Positions 1-12,465 of a stretch of DNA of 64,000 nucleotides are shown here, piece by piece (within the stretch, counting starts at the first letter, position 1; each line of letters starts with the position of its first letter). The translations under genes and the position numbers were made by a program. The stretch is from Vigna angularis (Eukaryota > Streptophyta > Magnoliopsida > Fabales > Fabaceae): the NCBI RefSeq assembly GCF_016808095.1, contig NC_068971.1, positions 682,001 to 746,000 on the forward strand, written 5' to 3'. The notes beneath the pieces were generated by a model. The model saw only the letters and a program-made list of their open reading frames with translations, did no database searches and was not told where the DNA came from.

Positions 1-1360
1 TGACATTCTAATGAATAGGAGTCAACTAAAGGTGAGTGAATTTTGGCATCTCACTTTTTTAGGGTAATTTTGCTTTGGCTCTTCACACCAAGAATAAGTC
101 ACCTTTCAAATCTAAACTATATCATTGTCACAGGTTTAGGACTAATTTATATTATATATGTTCAAGATTCCAAATATTAATATAAACAATGCCCTAGATA
201 CTTTCGAGGATATAATATATAGATGTAAAAATATGGAATATTGTGGATAATTGTGGCACGCACCGGAATCACACTATTCTTTTTTTCTCAAACTTTTATC
301 CGGAAATTTATATTTAAGGATTTTTAATAATATGTTATAAAATTCTTGCTGTTAAGATACAAATAAATTTCTACATTAAATAAAATAAGAGATAGATTTT
401 ACCATTGTGAAGACTCATATGTGTTGTTTCTCCCTTCTCACATATTTGTTTCACTCTAAAAAATCTTTTTTATTAACGAAGATATTTTACGTGTATATAA
501 ACTCATCTATCTCTTGTTTTATTGAATGTGAGACTTTGTTTGTATACTAACACTTAAGTTGAATACTATTTTTATTTATTCATGATCTAATATTTCATTA
601 TTAATTAGCAAATAAATGAATATAGAATGAAAACTTACCTGATGATTATACTCTCTAGATGATTACTCTCTAGAGTTGTATGATTTGATCTTTCAAACAC
701 GTTTTTTCTTAACCAAAAAAGTCTTGTATTTTTAATTTCTTTGTTTCTCTTGATAATATAGATTTGGGTTCATATAATCTTTTTAATATATACAACCATA
801 GAATATTTTTATTTCACTCATCATAAAAATAAATAACCCTTTATTTTCCACACATTAAAAACTCGTTCCCTATCAGAAATATTAAAGAATAACACCCACA
901 CATTAATTATTAAATATTTTTTAACTGGATTTAATTTTAATCATAAATAAATTCATATTGAAAAACGGATCAGCAGAAGTTCATTTTGGTGTTAATAATA
1001 CCATTCTCTGATAAAAGTCAGGCATGTCACTATTTCTTACTACCATTTCTTTTTTTTCAAGCTTTCATAAGTATAAATAAGACTGCTTTTTGAAAACCAG
1101 CAGCAAAACAATAATAAAAATTCCCTCTATTATGCGTAAATTCTTATTCTCCATTAGTAAAAAAAAAACAATTTTATCTAAAACAGTGCAATCAAGGCTG
1201 CACTAAGAATAATATTTATTCTCTTGCTAATAAAATCTGTGTTCGAAAGTCTCTTAAAATAGAAAAATTTAAGCATAAGAGAGTCTTACCCTTTAGAATT
1301 TAGTGTAGCAATAATAAAAGAAAAAGTTAGAAAGAGAATATTAGGTCTTGTTGTTCATGA
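1..1360. other. AT-rich intergenic DNA, no gene seen
   Basis: No coding signal is visible on either strand. Short TATA-like strings occur (for example GTATAAATA near 1071), but none can be tied to a gene. The same DNA is present at 27739-29098. Confidence 0.6.
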
Positions 1361-1435
1361 TGTATATATATATATATGGGTGGCTGTGCTTAATAAGGTA
1401 GCAATAATTCAGTATTTTGATGGGAGAAAGTCTTT

Positions 1436-1520
1436 AGCACCCCTCGAAGGCTTCCACTACTCTATATTTCTGTACAGTGGATATAATCAAATATGGAGGA
1501 GTGGACCTTTGAGGCTTGCT
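1436..1520 (+). ncRNA. miRNA-like hairpin H1, copy 1
   Basis: The 5' arm begins AGCACCCCTCGAAGGCTTCC and the 3' arm ends CTTTGAGGCTTGCT. They pair over about 30 bp with two G:U pairs, small mismatches and a 2-nt bulge (CT) in the 5' arm. The loop is roughly 15 nt. The 5' arm carries the core CCCTCGAAGGCTTCC shared with H3 and H4 and, as reverse complement, with H2. Shape and arm length fit a plant pre-miRNA. The core resembles my memory of legume-specific miR5037/miR862-like sequences, but I could not check that, so no symbol is given. Short reading frames across the site are probably chance. Confidence 0.6.
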
Positions 1521-1735
1521 CAAGCCTTTGCCTCTGTTGCAGCTGTCATAATGCAAATTCAAACATAATCATACCACCTTTTCTTTCTTTCTTTCTTCCT
1601 ATTCTCTTTGGTAAGATTTTTCCTTCTATAATCTATCTCTACCTGCTTTTTCTTCCTGTGACACTCTCAGTCCTTATATCAATCAAACTCCTAGCTTCTT
1701 TAACTGTCATATTTTGAGGGCATACTCTCTTTATA

Positions 1736-1740
<5 letters not shown>

Positions 1741-1790
<50 letters not shown>
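1741..1790. repeat. (AT)n microsatellite
   Basis: About 25 TA units. The same tract at 29477-29528 in copy 2 has the same length, because the copy offset does not change across it. Confidence 0.95.
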
Positions 1791-1791
<1 letters not shown>

Positions 1792-4097
1792 CAGTTCTCA
1801 ATAGTCACAAATAACTGTGATGGCTGATACTGTCATCTTGATTTGAGCATAACATCAAAATATGTTACAAGGTCGAAAGAGAATGGGTGCTGGCTGAGAG
1901 GAAATATAAGTGTGCTGCTGATTAAGAGAAACAAAGTCAAATGTAGATATCATCCGAAGTCGATAGAATGATATCTTAGGGTTAATTATTATATAGATTC
2001 TGATATTTTTATAACAATTTTTTTTATAATAAGTTTTATGTTATTATTTTATTGACTAATTTGAATTTATTTTAAAGAAAATATTTAAAATAAATCAATC
2101 ACGAATCATAATTTAAACATTGTAAAAAAATTGTTAAAAAACATTTTTCTTGTTATATATTTGAAGTCTTGTATATTTTAAAATATAAAAACTTGTTAAG
2201 TTTTTCTTTTTTTAAAAATGTCTAAAATTAAAAAAAAAATATTTAAACTAACTTAAACTTTGACTACATATTAATATATTATATGAAAGGTTCTCTCAAA
2301 ATTTTTTTCCAAAATAATATTAAACTTTAATCAAATAATATACATTATTAATACTTCTTGGCATGTCCGAATTTATATGTAAAGGATAAAAACTTATGCA
2401 GTTTATTTTGGATACTTTTTATTCCTTTTTATGTAAATATCAGGCTTAATCCTTGTGTTTATGCTGTATATTAATGAGTAATGTTCGTTTTGTGGTTTCA
2501 ATTTCTCAAATTATTTCTCCATACTATTAAATATGGCATTCACATGTTGAAGTAATAATTAAAAATTTGATTTGAAGTTTTAAATAAGTGTTTAAGGTGA
2601 GTTTTAACTCAATATCACGCTTTTAACACATAACTAAGTCAGATGACGTAATTCCCTTGTATTTCACTAAAAAAATTAATAATTATGCTTTCATAATCTA
2701 TTTTCTGCAACATTTTTAAATTAATAGTGAAAAGATATACTATTAAATTGAAATGGTTACTTTAATAATCGAAAAAAAATATTATTATTTATGTAATTAT
2801 TAATAAAAATAGAAGATTATCAAAATGTTTTAGTAATAAAAGCAATATATAAAATGATGATCATTAGTGTTATATATAATTGTAAAAATTATAATAAGAA
2901 GAGAAAAAATAAAAATTAATTTTTAAAATGAAAAAAAATTGTTTATTATTATTATTATTATTCAAATGCAATGTAACTAAATATACTCTCCTGTCAATGA
3001 ATACACATAGTTATAAATGAAATACAACACCATAGGAATCCAATCCATGCATTGTGTGTTTTGAATAAGCCTTGAAATCGAATAAGGCTTTGGTGGAATC
3101 GATTCCAACTCCAAGTTCCACTCCTCTATTGGATATCACCTTCATCTTCAATCTCTTCAATGGACATAACTTCTCTTTCAAGACTCTTAATATAACCTAA
3201 TATATTCTGAGGTAAATATGGAAATAGTTAAGGGTTATTTTAGAATTTTGTCCACACAAATCCGAGCAATTTTGAAGGATTACAAAATCTCACCCATCCA
3301 TTAAATTTGTGTTTTCACTCGCTCTACAATTAATGCAAACAAACACATGCAATCCTCGCACATCCATCTTCACACATCCACTCGAACCATTTCATCCTCT
3401 TAAATGAACACAGCTGAAATTTTTATAAATTTTTTAAGAAAATTATAATTAGTCGGTAACTTCAAATCTAAATTTATACTTTTTTTTTTCTTTTAATGTT
3501 TTGCTAACACTAATAAGACATATTTATAACATTTTATCAATTTTAATCTTAATCTTTCTTCTCGTTAATATATGTATTACTTTATTTCTATGCCATATGA
3601 ATTATCAAAGTGAGATTTTCCAAATTTTCTTTATGCATAACAAAACCAGATTGCAAAAGAGCTTAAAAATGTAGTAAATAATGGTGTACTTTTACTTATA
3701 CCCTTGAAGCAAAAAAGTTTGAGGTAGTAAAACCTCATGTTCAACTCTTTTTCCTATTTTCTAAAATTTAAAATTTAATGACAAACACAACATAGCCTTA
3801 TACATTTTGTTATAAACTCAAACACATAAAAATCCATTTAATATTGGTTTAATATTTTAATATTTTAATATAGTCTTTAAATTAAATAAGACATAATTAA
3901 AAAATTTAAGGTTTTTCTTTAAATATTGGTTTAGTAACTAAATATTGATTTAGTAATTAATACTCAAAACTTCTTTTTAACACATTCAATCTTTTCAATA
4001 TTAGTTAAAATAGTAGTAATTGACATTGAAAGTCTAATTTTTTTAAAAATGAACTCTCAGTTTCAGAGTTGACTACCTAGAAAGTAAAAGATTTCAC

Positions 4098-4100
<3 letters not shown>
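1791..4100. other. AT-rich intergenic DNA, no gene seen
   Basis: No gene is supported. It contains poly-A/T runs and a short (ATT)n tract near 2944. The stretch 3040-3140 holds GGAATCGATTCC, a local palindrome of unknown origin. Confidence 0.5.

Positions 4101-4165
<65 letters not shown>
4101..4165. repeat. (AT)n microsatellite, the site that differs between copies
   Basis: 65 bp of AT repeat. The matching tract in copy 2 (31839-31899) is 61 bp. These two AT units account for the whole change of copy offset from 27738 to 27734. Confidence 0.95.
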
Positions 4166-4168
<3 letters not shown>

Positions 4169-4907
4169 GTATTTTTACAAAAAATATGTAAAAAAAAAAT
4201 ATATTATATATCCTTAAATAAAAACTGGGAATTTGTTATACATATATTTTAAACATTTTTAAGGTATAAAATTTGTTGTCCTTCTTTTAATGACGTAATT
4301 CCTCAATTATGAAAATGAAGTTAAATTTAATTTTAGTTTCAGAAAGAAAATTGTAAACTTATTCACATAAGAATTTTTAATACATTTTCAACTGCTCTGT
4401 TCTTTTAAACCGTGTATTTCTTTCTGTTCAGTAAAATTGAAAATAGCTTATAGAAAATTAATCTGAGTTTGCATTGGTTTTCACTCTTTTTTATTAGTTA
4501 CATCTGTAATTATGAAAATACTTATATACTTATAAAACTTATGATATTGATAAAACAAACCCTTATAACATAACCTTAAACTTTGATGTGGTCTTTTATA
4601 AAAAGAAACATATACCAAATACAATATAAGTTCTCAATTATTATTGCAATAACTGAATAATTTATTACATTAAAATAAAAAATTCAAATCACTGATATCG
4701 AATGATAGTTTTTCCGTCTTGTATAATATTGCAAATTAGTCACTATACCACTTTGTATACCAATCATTAAATAACTGATGTAAAATATATAGTGGTGGTG
4801 ACCTTTTTTATGAATTATAAAGATTTGATTTAAGTAATTAAAAGTATGAAAACTAAAATAACATATTAGATAAATTGTCTAAATAAAAAATTTTGTTGTT
4901 AAAATAG

Positions 4908-5398
4908 GTAATCCAGTCCAACCTAACCCAGTGTACTATTGGTTGACCATTTAGTGAGTCATCCTAACCCGACTCACTTATTATAAAATTTAAATCCGGT
5001 CTGACTTACCACATGTTTATGAATTAAACGAATTGACTCACTGATACGTCTATTTACAAGTTTTTTTCTTTCAATTAAAAAAATAATAATTCAAATCTAA
5101 ATAAATTTCAATCTAAAATGATGCTAAATTTGAAAAGGCTATTCAAAATAAAAAAATATAATACAATCCCAAATTATCTTAAACTTCAAATATAATTTAA
5201 AGGCAAATACAAAAAACAAAATTAGGTGGGTTGGTAAGCAAATCCGACTCACCACGGGTTGAATTCGAGTAAATCGAGTTTTTAGTGGGTCGGGCTCAAA
5301 ATTGACTCATCAAAATTTTAGTTTTTTTCAATCCAACCTGGTCCAAACCCGTAGTGGACTAAGTTGGCTTACCGGTTCCAACCCATTATGATAGCACT
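4908..5398. mobile_element. Probable old transposon fragment
   Basis: A GC-richer island in AT-rich DNA. Its two ends are made of related words such as CCAACCTAACCC, GACTCACTTA, GTGGGTTGG and CAACCCATTATGATAGCAC. Their arrangement suggests degenerate inverted halves, typical of non-autonomous DNA transposons in plants. I cannot define exact termini or a target-site duplication. The duplicate lies at 32642-33132. Confidence 0.35.
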
Positions 5399-5529
5399 AA
5401 TTAAAACACAATTAAATGTAGGAATATAAATTAAATACATAATTAAGAAATAATATTAAATGTAGAGGGAATTACATTATTCTCCCCTGGTTGAGGATGT
5501 ATAAAGAAAGCAATGAGAAGAGAGGTTTA

Positions 5530-5652
5530 AAGCTTTCGGTGCACCCCCAAACAACTTCCGCTTCTCTTTAATTATTCATAATCAATGAATGATTTTGAAG
5601 GTAATTAACATGAAGTAGCGGGAAGCCTTTGAGGGTTACTGAATGCTTTCTC
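5530..5652 (+). ncRNA. miRNA-like hairpin H2, copy 1
   Basis: The 5' arm (AAAGCTTTCGGTGCACCCCC...) pairs with the 3' arm (...GGGAAGCCTTTGAGGGTTACT...) with several bulges. The conserved core is on the 3' arm at about 5620-5635 as the reverse complement of CCCTCAAAGGCTTCCC. The 5' arm is more degenerate (CCCCCAAACAACTTCC), so this is the weakest member of the family. A TATAAAG at 5510-5516 is rather close to the hairpin to be its promoter. Confidence 0.5.
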
Positions 5653-6579
5653 CTTTGAAATCCTTCACAGACAGACCACTCATGATAAAACAAAAACAAC
5701 AAACATCTATTTATAATCAGGCAACTAACGTGCACATGTTTTTTCTTTGATTCACCGTATTTTAGATAAGATTACTTTATTGATCACAAATAATGGTTAG
5801 AATCTGTTCCTAATGAAACTTGGCTGTTTTTGCTTTTGACAAATAAAAAGAAAATCTCTGCTACCATGAAAAAAACTACTAAGATTCTGTACTGAGTTGA
5901 CACAGATTGTGCAGACATTCCGTGTCTATCTAACCATGCATGGCCATGCATTTCAATTATCAAAGGCAGAGACGGAAAAAAAAAGTGCGTTGACATTCTG
6001 ATATATATATACACACACCCATATATGCAGTAACAGTATCCAGAAACAGATAGGATATTGCTTTGGTTGACTCTTCCCATGCAGAATAATTTATCTGTCA
6101 GAAGCTAACTGCACATATTATATTTCTCCAAAGTCGTTACTTTTCTCAGTTCTTTCAATTTTTCAACCTATCATGTATATTTTTTTTCTTGGTTTTGGGA
6201 TTTATCAGTTGGATTATACGAAATACAATCTTATTATACTATAATATAGACTTGTTCATATAGTAATGTCAAATAGGCAGGTTCTATAATTTAGTCCTTA
6301 TGTTGTTTTTGATGCGTTTTGTTTTTTACATTATTTTTTTACTCAATTGAATTCTTATTTTTTTAAATTGATTCAGAGCTCTATATTTTCATGCTTTGAG
6401 TACATACATATACAGTGACAGAAAAGATAAACTTAGTTGTGGTATCAGAAAAAGATATATGGAAAATAAAAGCAAAGCCGAAACGTGGAGAAGGGAATAA
6501 TGAAGAGAATTCGACTTGACTTTGGAATGTATTCGATTTAATTAACCTCTTTCAGAGACCAAGGGCCAAGCATTCTTGT

Positions 6580-6588
6580 CTATAAATA
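6580..6588 (+). promoter_or_regulatory. TATA box upstream of hairpin H3
   Basis: TCTATAAATACC lies about 62 bp before the start of hairpin H3. With a usual plant spacing, transcription would begin about 35-40 nt before the stem. The same TCTATAAATA string precedes hairpin H4. Confidence 0.5.
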
Positions 6589-6649
6589 CCAACCTAAAAT
6601 GTCTTTCACCAGTATCAAAACTGAGGTTAACAGAAGAATTTTTCGTGTA

Positions 6650-6714
6650 CCCTCAAAGGCTTCCAGTATTCAGTAAGCTAAGATGCTTGAATGAATGCTG
6701 GAAGCTTTTGAAGG
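6650..6714 (+). ncRNA. miRNA-like hairpin H3, copy 1
   Basis: This is the cleanest hairpin. The 23-nt 5' arm (6650-6672, CCCTCAAAGGCTTCCAGTAT...) pairs with the 23-nt 3' arm (6692-6714, TGAATGCTGGAAGCTTTTGA...) with two G:U pairs and one C-A mismatch. The loop is 19 nt. The 3' arm is similar to a soybean miR862-type sequence as I remember it, with a few differences; this is unverified. A TATA box sits about 62 bp upstream, consistent with an independent miRNA transcription unit. Confidence 0.65.
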
Positions 6715-7413
6715 AATTTGAAACCTTACTTCTACAAATATGATCTATATTCAAAACTGTTCACTTTCAACAAAATTACCTTTTCTTGAAAGGAGCTGAA
6801 TAGTGGCTCAGCAAAAAACCTATTTTTAAGCAAAAAGCGCACATATATTGTCCAAACTGAGTAATTCAAATTTTCTTTTTTAAACATACATCATTCATTT
6901 CATCTTTTTTGTTCTGACAATTGTTCTGGAAAATGTTTTTTCTGTAAGAGATCGTTTATCCAGAAGAACACTTAAGTTATGACTTGTACAAGTTCTATAT
7001 TTTCCGTATACGTCTCTTGTTATGTGTGTAAACTCTTTCCATGACTTTTCTTGGTGAATCCATAGACTCTTGATATTCATTTGTGATTCAAACCGACCCA
7101 GTTGTATGTTTTAAACAGAGAACAAATTTAGAAAGAAAAAAAAAGGGGATGAAAAGTAGCTGCAAATGTCTAAGGCACATATATCTATTGAAGTACTCGC
7201 CTGTATTAGTTTCTGATTTTCTATACAAAAGCAATCATGTATAATCAAGCACCCCAAAATGGGATGCAAAGAATGAAGGCATGGGAGTAACAGAGAGTAA
7301 ACTCCCATCACAAAAAAAAAAGAAAAAAAAAAAGAACAAACAATCAGAATACAAAGCATTAACAGAAGTTGGTCAAGCTCTCTGCACTAACAAACCTCTC
7401 GCATACAATTTTC
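6715..7413. other. Spacer between H3 and the M50B-like gene, including its probable 3' UTR
   Basis: The right part (about 7110-7413) is probably the 3' UTR of the minus-strand M50B-like gene. An A-rich run lies at 7310-7334. No further coding region is seen. Confidence 0.5.
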
Positions 7414-10050
7414 TCAACCTGTAAACAAAAAACATAAGAGACATGCATAAATATATCATTGTCATAAAATGTGGTTGTCTTGTGTGTTTGTGTGTCCGTA
7501 TATATCTGTTTCAGTTCAGAAAACTACTTTAAGGCTTTTAAAATCTTAACACCTACTAAGTTTGAACAGATTGTTGACATATGAATGAAATTATACACTG
7601 TATCAGACTAATTTTTCAAGTTCAATTTCATTTGGGAGGAGCCATGTATTCAACTGATTAGTTAACTCCTCGAGACATTGTATATTGAATTTAATTAAAA
7701 TATATTAAAAATATGAATTTTTTACACTGTCATCGTTCCTGGATTGACAAGTATAAAAAGATTTTTTACTCTTGTAATACTTAATTTAAAAGTCATATCT
7801 GAGTAATTTCTAGTAGATTGATCATACAGAAAATTTTACACTGAAAGCATACTAAATTAAACTCTTCATATTTACCTGATAATATGACCAAGCCAAGGTA
7901 CAAAGATCCGCAAAGAAATGCAAATGATATCATCCCCCTGAAAGTGGAATCCATTGCAGAACGGAATATTAATGACTACTAGCTAATACAAATATAGGAC
8001 ATAAATTCAGTTTATCCCCAGTGATAAAGCATATATTACAATTGTGAGTCAACTGCTCATTCATGTACTTTACCCCTATTGCTACACTGCTATTATATGA
8101 CCATCTTAATCATTATAAGCAAAGAACTACTATTTAATAGAGTTTTAACTATGACAAAAAAAAAAACTCCAAATTTCAATCCTAATAAAACCAGCAAATA
8201 TTGGTCCAAAATAAAAGGATTATCTTGCATTCAAGCGTGCTTCGGAATAGCAAACTCACCAAATAACTCCCCAGCCAAAACCATTACAAGGGCATGGACA
8301 AACTTCTGCAAACTTTTCAGCGTCACTAGAGTTGACTCTTCGAGATATTAAATCATCGTAAATATCTAGATCACATAAATTTTAATCATGTTATATAAGT
8401 GGTAGCAAAAATTTTATTATCCAAAGTAAAATAAACCATGTAGAAAGTGCTTAAAAGTATACCATAAACTGAAAACAAACTGTTCATGACACCTGAAAAG
8501 TAAATCATAATTAGTAGTCTATTTAGTTCAAATAATTTTTGGAAAATGGATGAAGAGGAACATACCAATAAAGAGAATGACATAGCGAAGGACATGAACT
8601 GTTGTTTTCTCTTGCAGAACCCAAATAACAGCAATAAAAACAATAAATCCTGATATTAATTGGTCAACAAAAATGTCAATGTGAGAATTGTCAATGTCAT
8701 CTTTCCACTTTTTCACATTCTATTTGAGAAGAAGATCACAAAACCACTCACCAATACATAGTCCTCGAAGTGTCCACTTTTTGAATAAAAGTGTGTAGCA
8801 AGATAGGAAAAGGGAGAGAAGTCAGAACAAAAATAGCTTTGATATATTGGTACAAAACATCTCCATCTATAATCAATCTTACATTTTTTGCAAGAAAGAG
8901 CACAACAATCAGAGCAGCAATAAAGCAACCAGCAGCAATTTTTGCGGTGAGAAGATTTGTGGATGCAAGTATCAAAGCCATTCCCCAAAATGACGAACCA
9001 AGATCTAGAAGAAAAATCAATCAGAATAATGGTAAATGCAATTGAGAAGTCTTCTTATCAATTTCAAATCATATGCATAAAAAGGTTAAGAAGTCTATCC
9101 ATTCAAATACAGAATATCCACATATTGCATGTCACAATTTCACATCAAACCCATAGCACATTTGGTGATGATGTTAGTTTTATAAGATTGTTATCCACAA
9201 GTCCCTGATTCTAAATGAACTTAAAAAATTGAACCTCATTGCATTAACTTTTTATATATCAAATGAAAGTAAAAATTAAAGTGTTAACTAAAAATTAAGG
9301 GAGAAAAGTGCATTACATCCAGCAGGCAAGATCACCCAGTATATTCCACCACGTGTCTGGGTTACCCCACCCTCATTTGCGTGAACCTGAATTCCTTCCA
9401 CCTATTGAGATCAGACTAAAAATGATTCAGTATACAGAAGATACAAATATAAAGAACCTTACACCAGAGTCAAATTTTTGCAATGACTCAGGCTCCATAC
9501 AATAAGACCATCATGGTCGGGCCAGCTGTAAAAATATGCATAATGCTAATGATCCACAGTGAATATATTGTTACCAACATGGTATATACTTTGTTTAACT
9601 GGAACATGCAGCATTAATGCATCACAATTCACAAAATTTACTGCATATGAATAAATTACGAAGCAATGAAAGTGACAAATTCCTTAAAAGACCTCAAGAG
9701 TGTGTTTGGCCAAATTAGTTTATAAGCTAACTGGTAACTAGTAAACTAGTAGTTTCTAGTAGATAAGCTAACTACTAACCAATAAGCTCAGTTTATAAGT
9801 TCCTAGTCGATAAACTAGCTTACTAGATTAAAGATGTTTGATAGCTTCAACATCAAAATGCATTAAGCTACAACATTTACAGTTTTTACCTTGCCACAAG
9901 TGAGCCAGCAAGCAATGGCATGACTAGCTTCATGCAGAAACACAGTGATGAGCTTAAAAGGTGTAAGTACAAAGGTCCTCCATAGCTACAGCCACCACCA
10001 CAACAAAGTAATATAACACAAGTAGATCAGTTATACAGCCTGAGACCAAA

Positions 10051-10124
<74 letters not shown>

Positions 10125-11094
10125 CATTGTGCCCTAAATAAATCTACATGAAATGTGGTGTAGCATTAATATGTATGGTTACTAAATCAAAACAAATATC
10201 TGCAAACTTACCTTAGTAACCACTAACTATTTAAATACGGTGTAGCATACTAGAACAAACTAAGGACCTCCTTTTGAAAAGGTCTTTTGTCTAATGCCAA
10301 GACCACCAAGTTGTTCAACTTACGCAACCATGTATTATTTTTAGGGATAAGCCCATCCAAAAGAGCTACCAAACTTTGATCCAGTCTCAAGTCAACTAAT
10401 TTGGGAAAAAGTCAGGCGGAAATCACAAATAATCGTTAATCCCCTTGCTAACCGTCCACATACTTTATCCAAAAAACAAAAAACTTAAAAGGCAGAAACT
10501 TTCACATGGTAACGTCATTTGCCACTCCAATTCACAATCCCATTCATAACTTAACATCTATTGAATGCAATTGTGTTTCTCTCAACATCCCTTTGCTACC
10601 ACTACGTAGTAGGATTGAAATAATTTAAATGCATGATATATCATTGCAATCAAATAAAGCAAGATATAGCTTTGATTACATTAAGACAATCACCTACAAC
10701 TACAAACATGTGCAGTCAGTAATTAGTACGAATTAGTAACTAGATTACAGAGAGACAGAGATAGATAGATAGATAGCTAGAGAGAGAGAGAGAGAGAGAA
10801 AGTGGTTGTCATTAAACATCGCAAAAAATTACTTCCAATTTCACTTGAATTTAAATTTCAAACTCTCTTTTTTTCCTCTAAATCTAATTCCTTAACAGGG
10901 TATGTTTTCCTTTGTGGGAAGGAGTAAACAAAAATTTGGTTTTGATTTTGAGGGTGTTTTGAATGCAGAGAGAGAGAGAAGTAGTGTACCACAAGGATTA
11001 CAACGGTGAAGCCAGCAACACAACCAATGAAGACCTTCTGGTCATGGTCACAACAGTTCCTGAGCTCCCAGTTGGGCATAGCTGATGAGCTCAA
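7414..11094 (-). CDS. Peptidase M50B-like integral membrane protein, copy 1 (10 exons)
   Basis: Spliced gene of 239 codons. Exons on the minus strand: 11094-10990, 9985-9890, 9401-9317, 9004-8883, 8776-8752, 8649-8566, 8492-8463, 8365-8260, 7937-7876, 7418-7414. All junctions are GT/AG and keep frame. The protein begins MSSSAMPNWELRNCCDHDQ, has a zinc-protease HExxH motif (HEASH, residues 53-57), then VEGIQVHANEGG, the hydrophobic PAGYLGSSFWGMALILAS stretch, further membrane segments and FAEVCPCPCNG near the C-terminus. This matches the plant Peptidase_M50B-like family, site-2-protease relatives of unknown substrate. Translation could start at the second Met (MPNW, 11079). The last exon adds only Gly and stop. 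The reading frame is intact, so the gene is probably functional. It lies downstream of U11/U12-35K on the same strand. Confidence 0.9.
9713..9855. repeat. AAGCTAACT/ACTAGT-rich repeat in intron 2 of the M50B-like gene
   Basis: A short block built from repeated, partly palindromic words (TTATAAGCTAACT, AACTAGTAAACTAGTAG, AAACTAGCTTACTAG), starting GTGTTTGGCC. It looks like a small non-autonomous transposon remnant inside the intron. No clear target-site duplication is visible. The duplicate lies at 37447-37589. Confidence 0.35.
10055..10122. repeat. (AT)n microsatellite in intron 1 of the M50B-like gene
   Basis: About 34 AT units, the same length in the second copy (37789-37856). Tracts this long mutate quickly, so equal length supports a very young duplication or an assembly copy. 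A GATA/GAGA microsatellite at 10765-10800 lies in the same intron. Confidence 0.95.
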
Positions 11095-11261
11095 ACGAAA
11101 CGGCTATGAGGAATCGAAGTGAAAAAGGATTGAACTTTGATGGAAGATAATGATGGGTTTTGTGTTGAATCAATCCTATGATTGAAGGAAGCGTTTGGTT
11201 TGGTGGGGTGTGGGAATCACAACGAAGAGAGAGAGGGAGTGAAGGTATAAATCAAACAAAC

Positions 11262-11267
11262 ACCATT

Positions 11268-11312
<45 letters not shown>
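11262..11312. repeat. (TTTA)n microsatellite upstream of the M50B-like gene
   Basis: A run of TTTA units about 170 bp upstream of the minus-strand start codon, therefore in or near the promoter. It is duplicated at 38996-39046. Reading frames across it are artefacts of the repeat. Confidence 0.9.
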
Positions 11313-11314
<2 letters not shown>

Positions 11315-12465
11315 CTTTTTAAACTTAATTTTATATATAAGAAAAAAGGGAGACAAAGCGTTTAATTTCAGGTGGCCAACGCGTAAATAAGGTCAACCAT
11401 TTTTGTTTTATTTCATTCTTTCTTCGGTGAACCGTTCCAAGATTTCAGATTTTTTCTTCTTTCAAATTTTGAATTTTACTTCATTAAAGGAACTTGCGTA
11501 CCATATACTACTTCCAATTTATCCTAATTTTAATAGATTTTACTCATAATTCATTATGGAACCAATCATTTACTTCATTTTATATTAATATGTTACTGTA
11601 AAATATCTGCTTTACGTGAAGGAAAAAAACTCTGCCAATTCATTATGTGAGAAACCTTTTATATTTAAATAACTATACCACTTTTAAATATATTCTTGTG
11701 CTTCTTTTAAATTACTTTTTTTATTATTATTGTTTCACAAATTTAGAAAATAAATTAAGTAATTAAGATTGAAAATATAGCTCCATTTGATTTTTTTTTC
11801 TTTCTAAAACTAGAATCAATATATGTAATAAAATGTTTTATTTTTCTGATTTGCTAAAAAACAGAATATTTGTATTAACGTCATTAAAAATATTTAAAAT
11901 TAATATGCACCACTAAAATGTGAATAAAAATAAGTCAGTAACAATAATAGTATAGCTAATAAAAATAAAACAATAAAAAATAGAAATTATAGATTTTCTT
12001 AAAAACATTATTTGTTAAGCATTATCACAGTAAAATATATAATTTACTACAGCATCTTTTTTATTTCACAGTGCTTGCTTCCAATTAACTAGTGATATAA
12101 CAATAAAAAAGAAATGGATTTCAATCAAACAGGTGGAGTGAAAAATATACTTCACATATGAAACCTGCATTTGCATTGGGTTCGATCACATTTTGATTCT
12201 GAAAAATTGTTTCCATTTCCCTCACTTGATGCTTGTTTTCAGGGTAAGCCAATTTGAAAAACATACAAAACAAAGCCAACTCTAACAATCATCAATTCAT
12301 CAATTGATTGTTTTTGCATATAAACAAAAACAGTGACTTTCATCGACCTATGAATGAACCAGTTTCATGTTGAGGATTGAAACTTTGCATTCCCATTTCT
12401 CCCATGCATAAACGAAACACAGCACAAAGGCACACAGAATGGTAAGAATCAGCTGTGGAGTGGAG
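11313..12465. other. Intergenic region between U11/U12-35K (copy 1) and the M50B-like gene
   Basis: AT-rich spacer between two minus-strand genes. It should hold the U11/U12-35K 3' UTR (right side) and the M50B-like promoter (left side). I see no other gene. Confidence 0.5.

Noticed and set aside
1380..1717. Two overlapping short reading frames (62 and 74 codons) on the plus strand, both repeated in the duplication
   Set aside because: They overlap hairpin H1 and the following pyrimidine-rich DNA. There is no recognisable domain, and repetition is explained by the duplication.
8079..9505. Several plus-strand reading frames of 65-90 codons
   Set aside because: They are antisense to exons of the minus-strand M50B-like gene.
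11178..11390. A 70-codon frame with IYLF repeats
   Set aside because: It is a translation of the (TTTA)n microsatellite.
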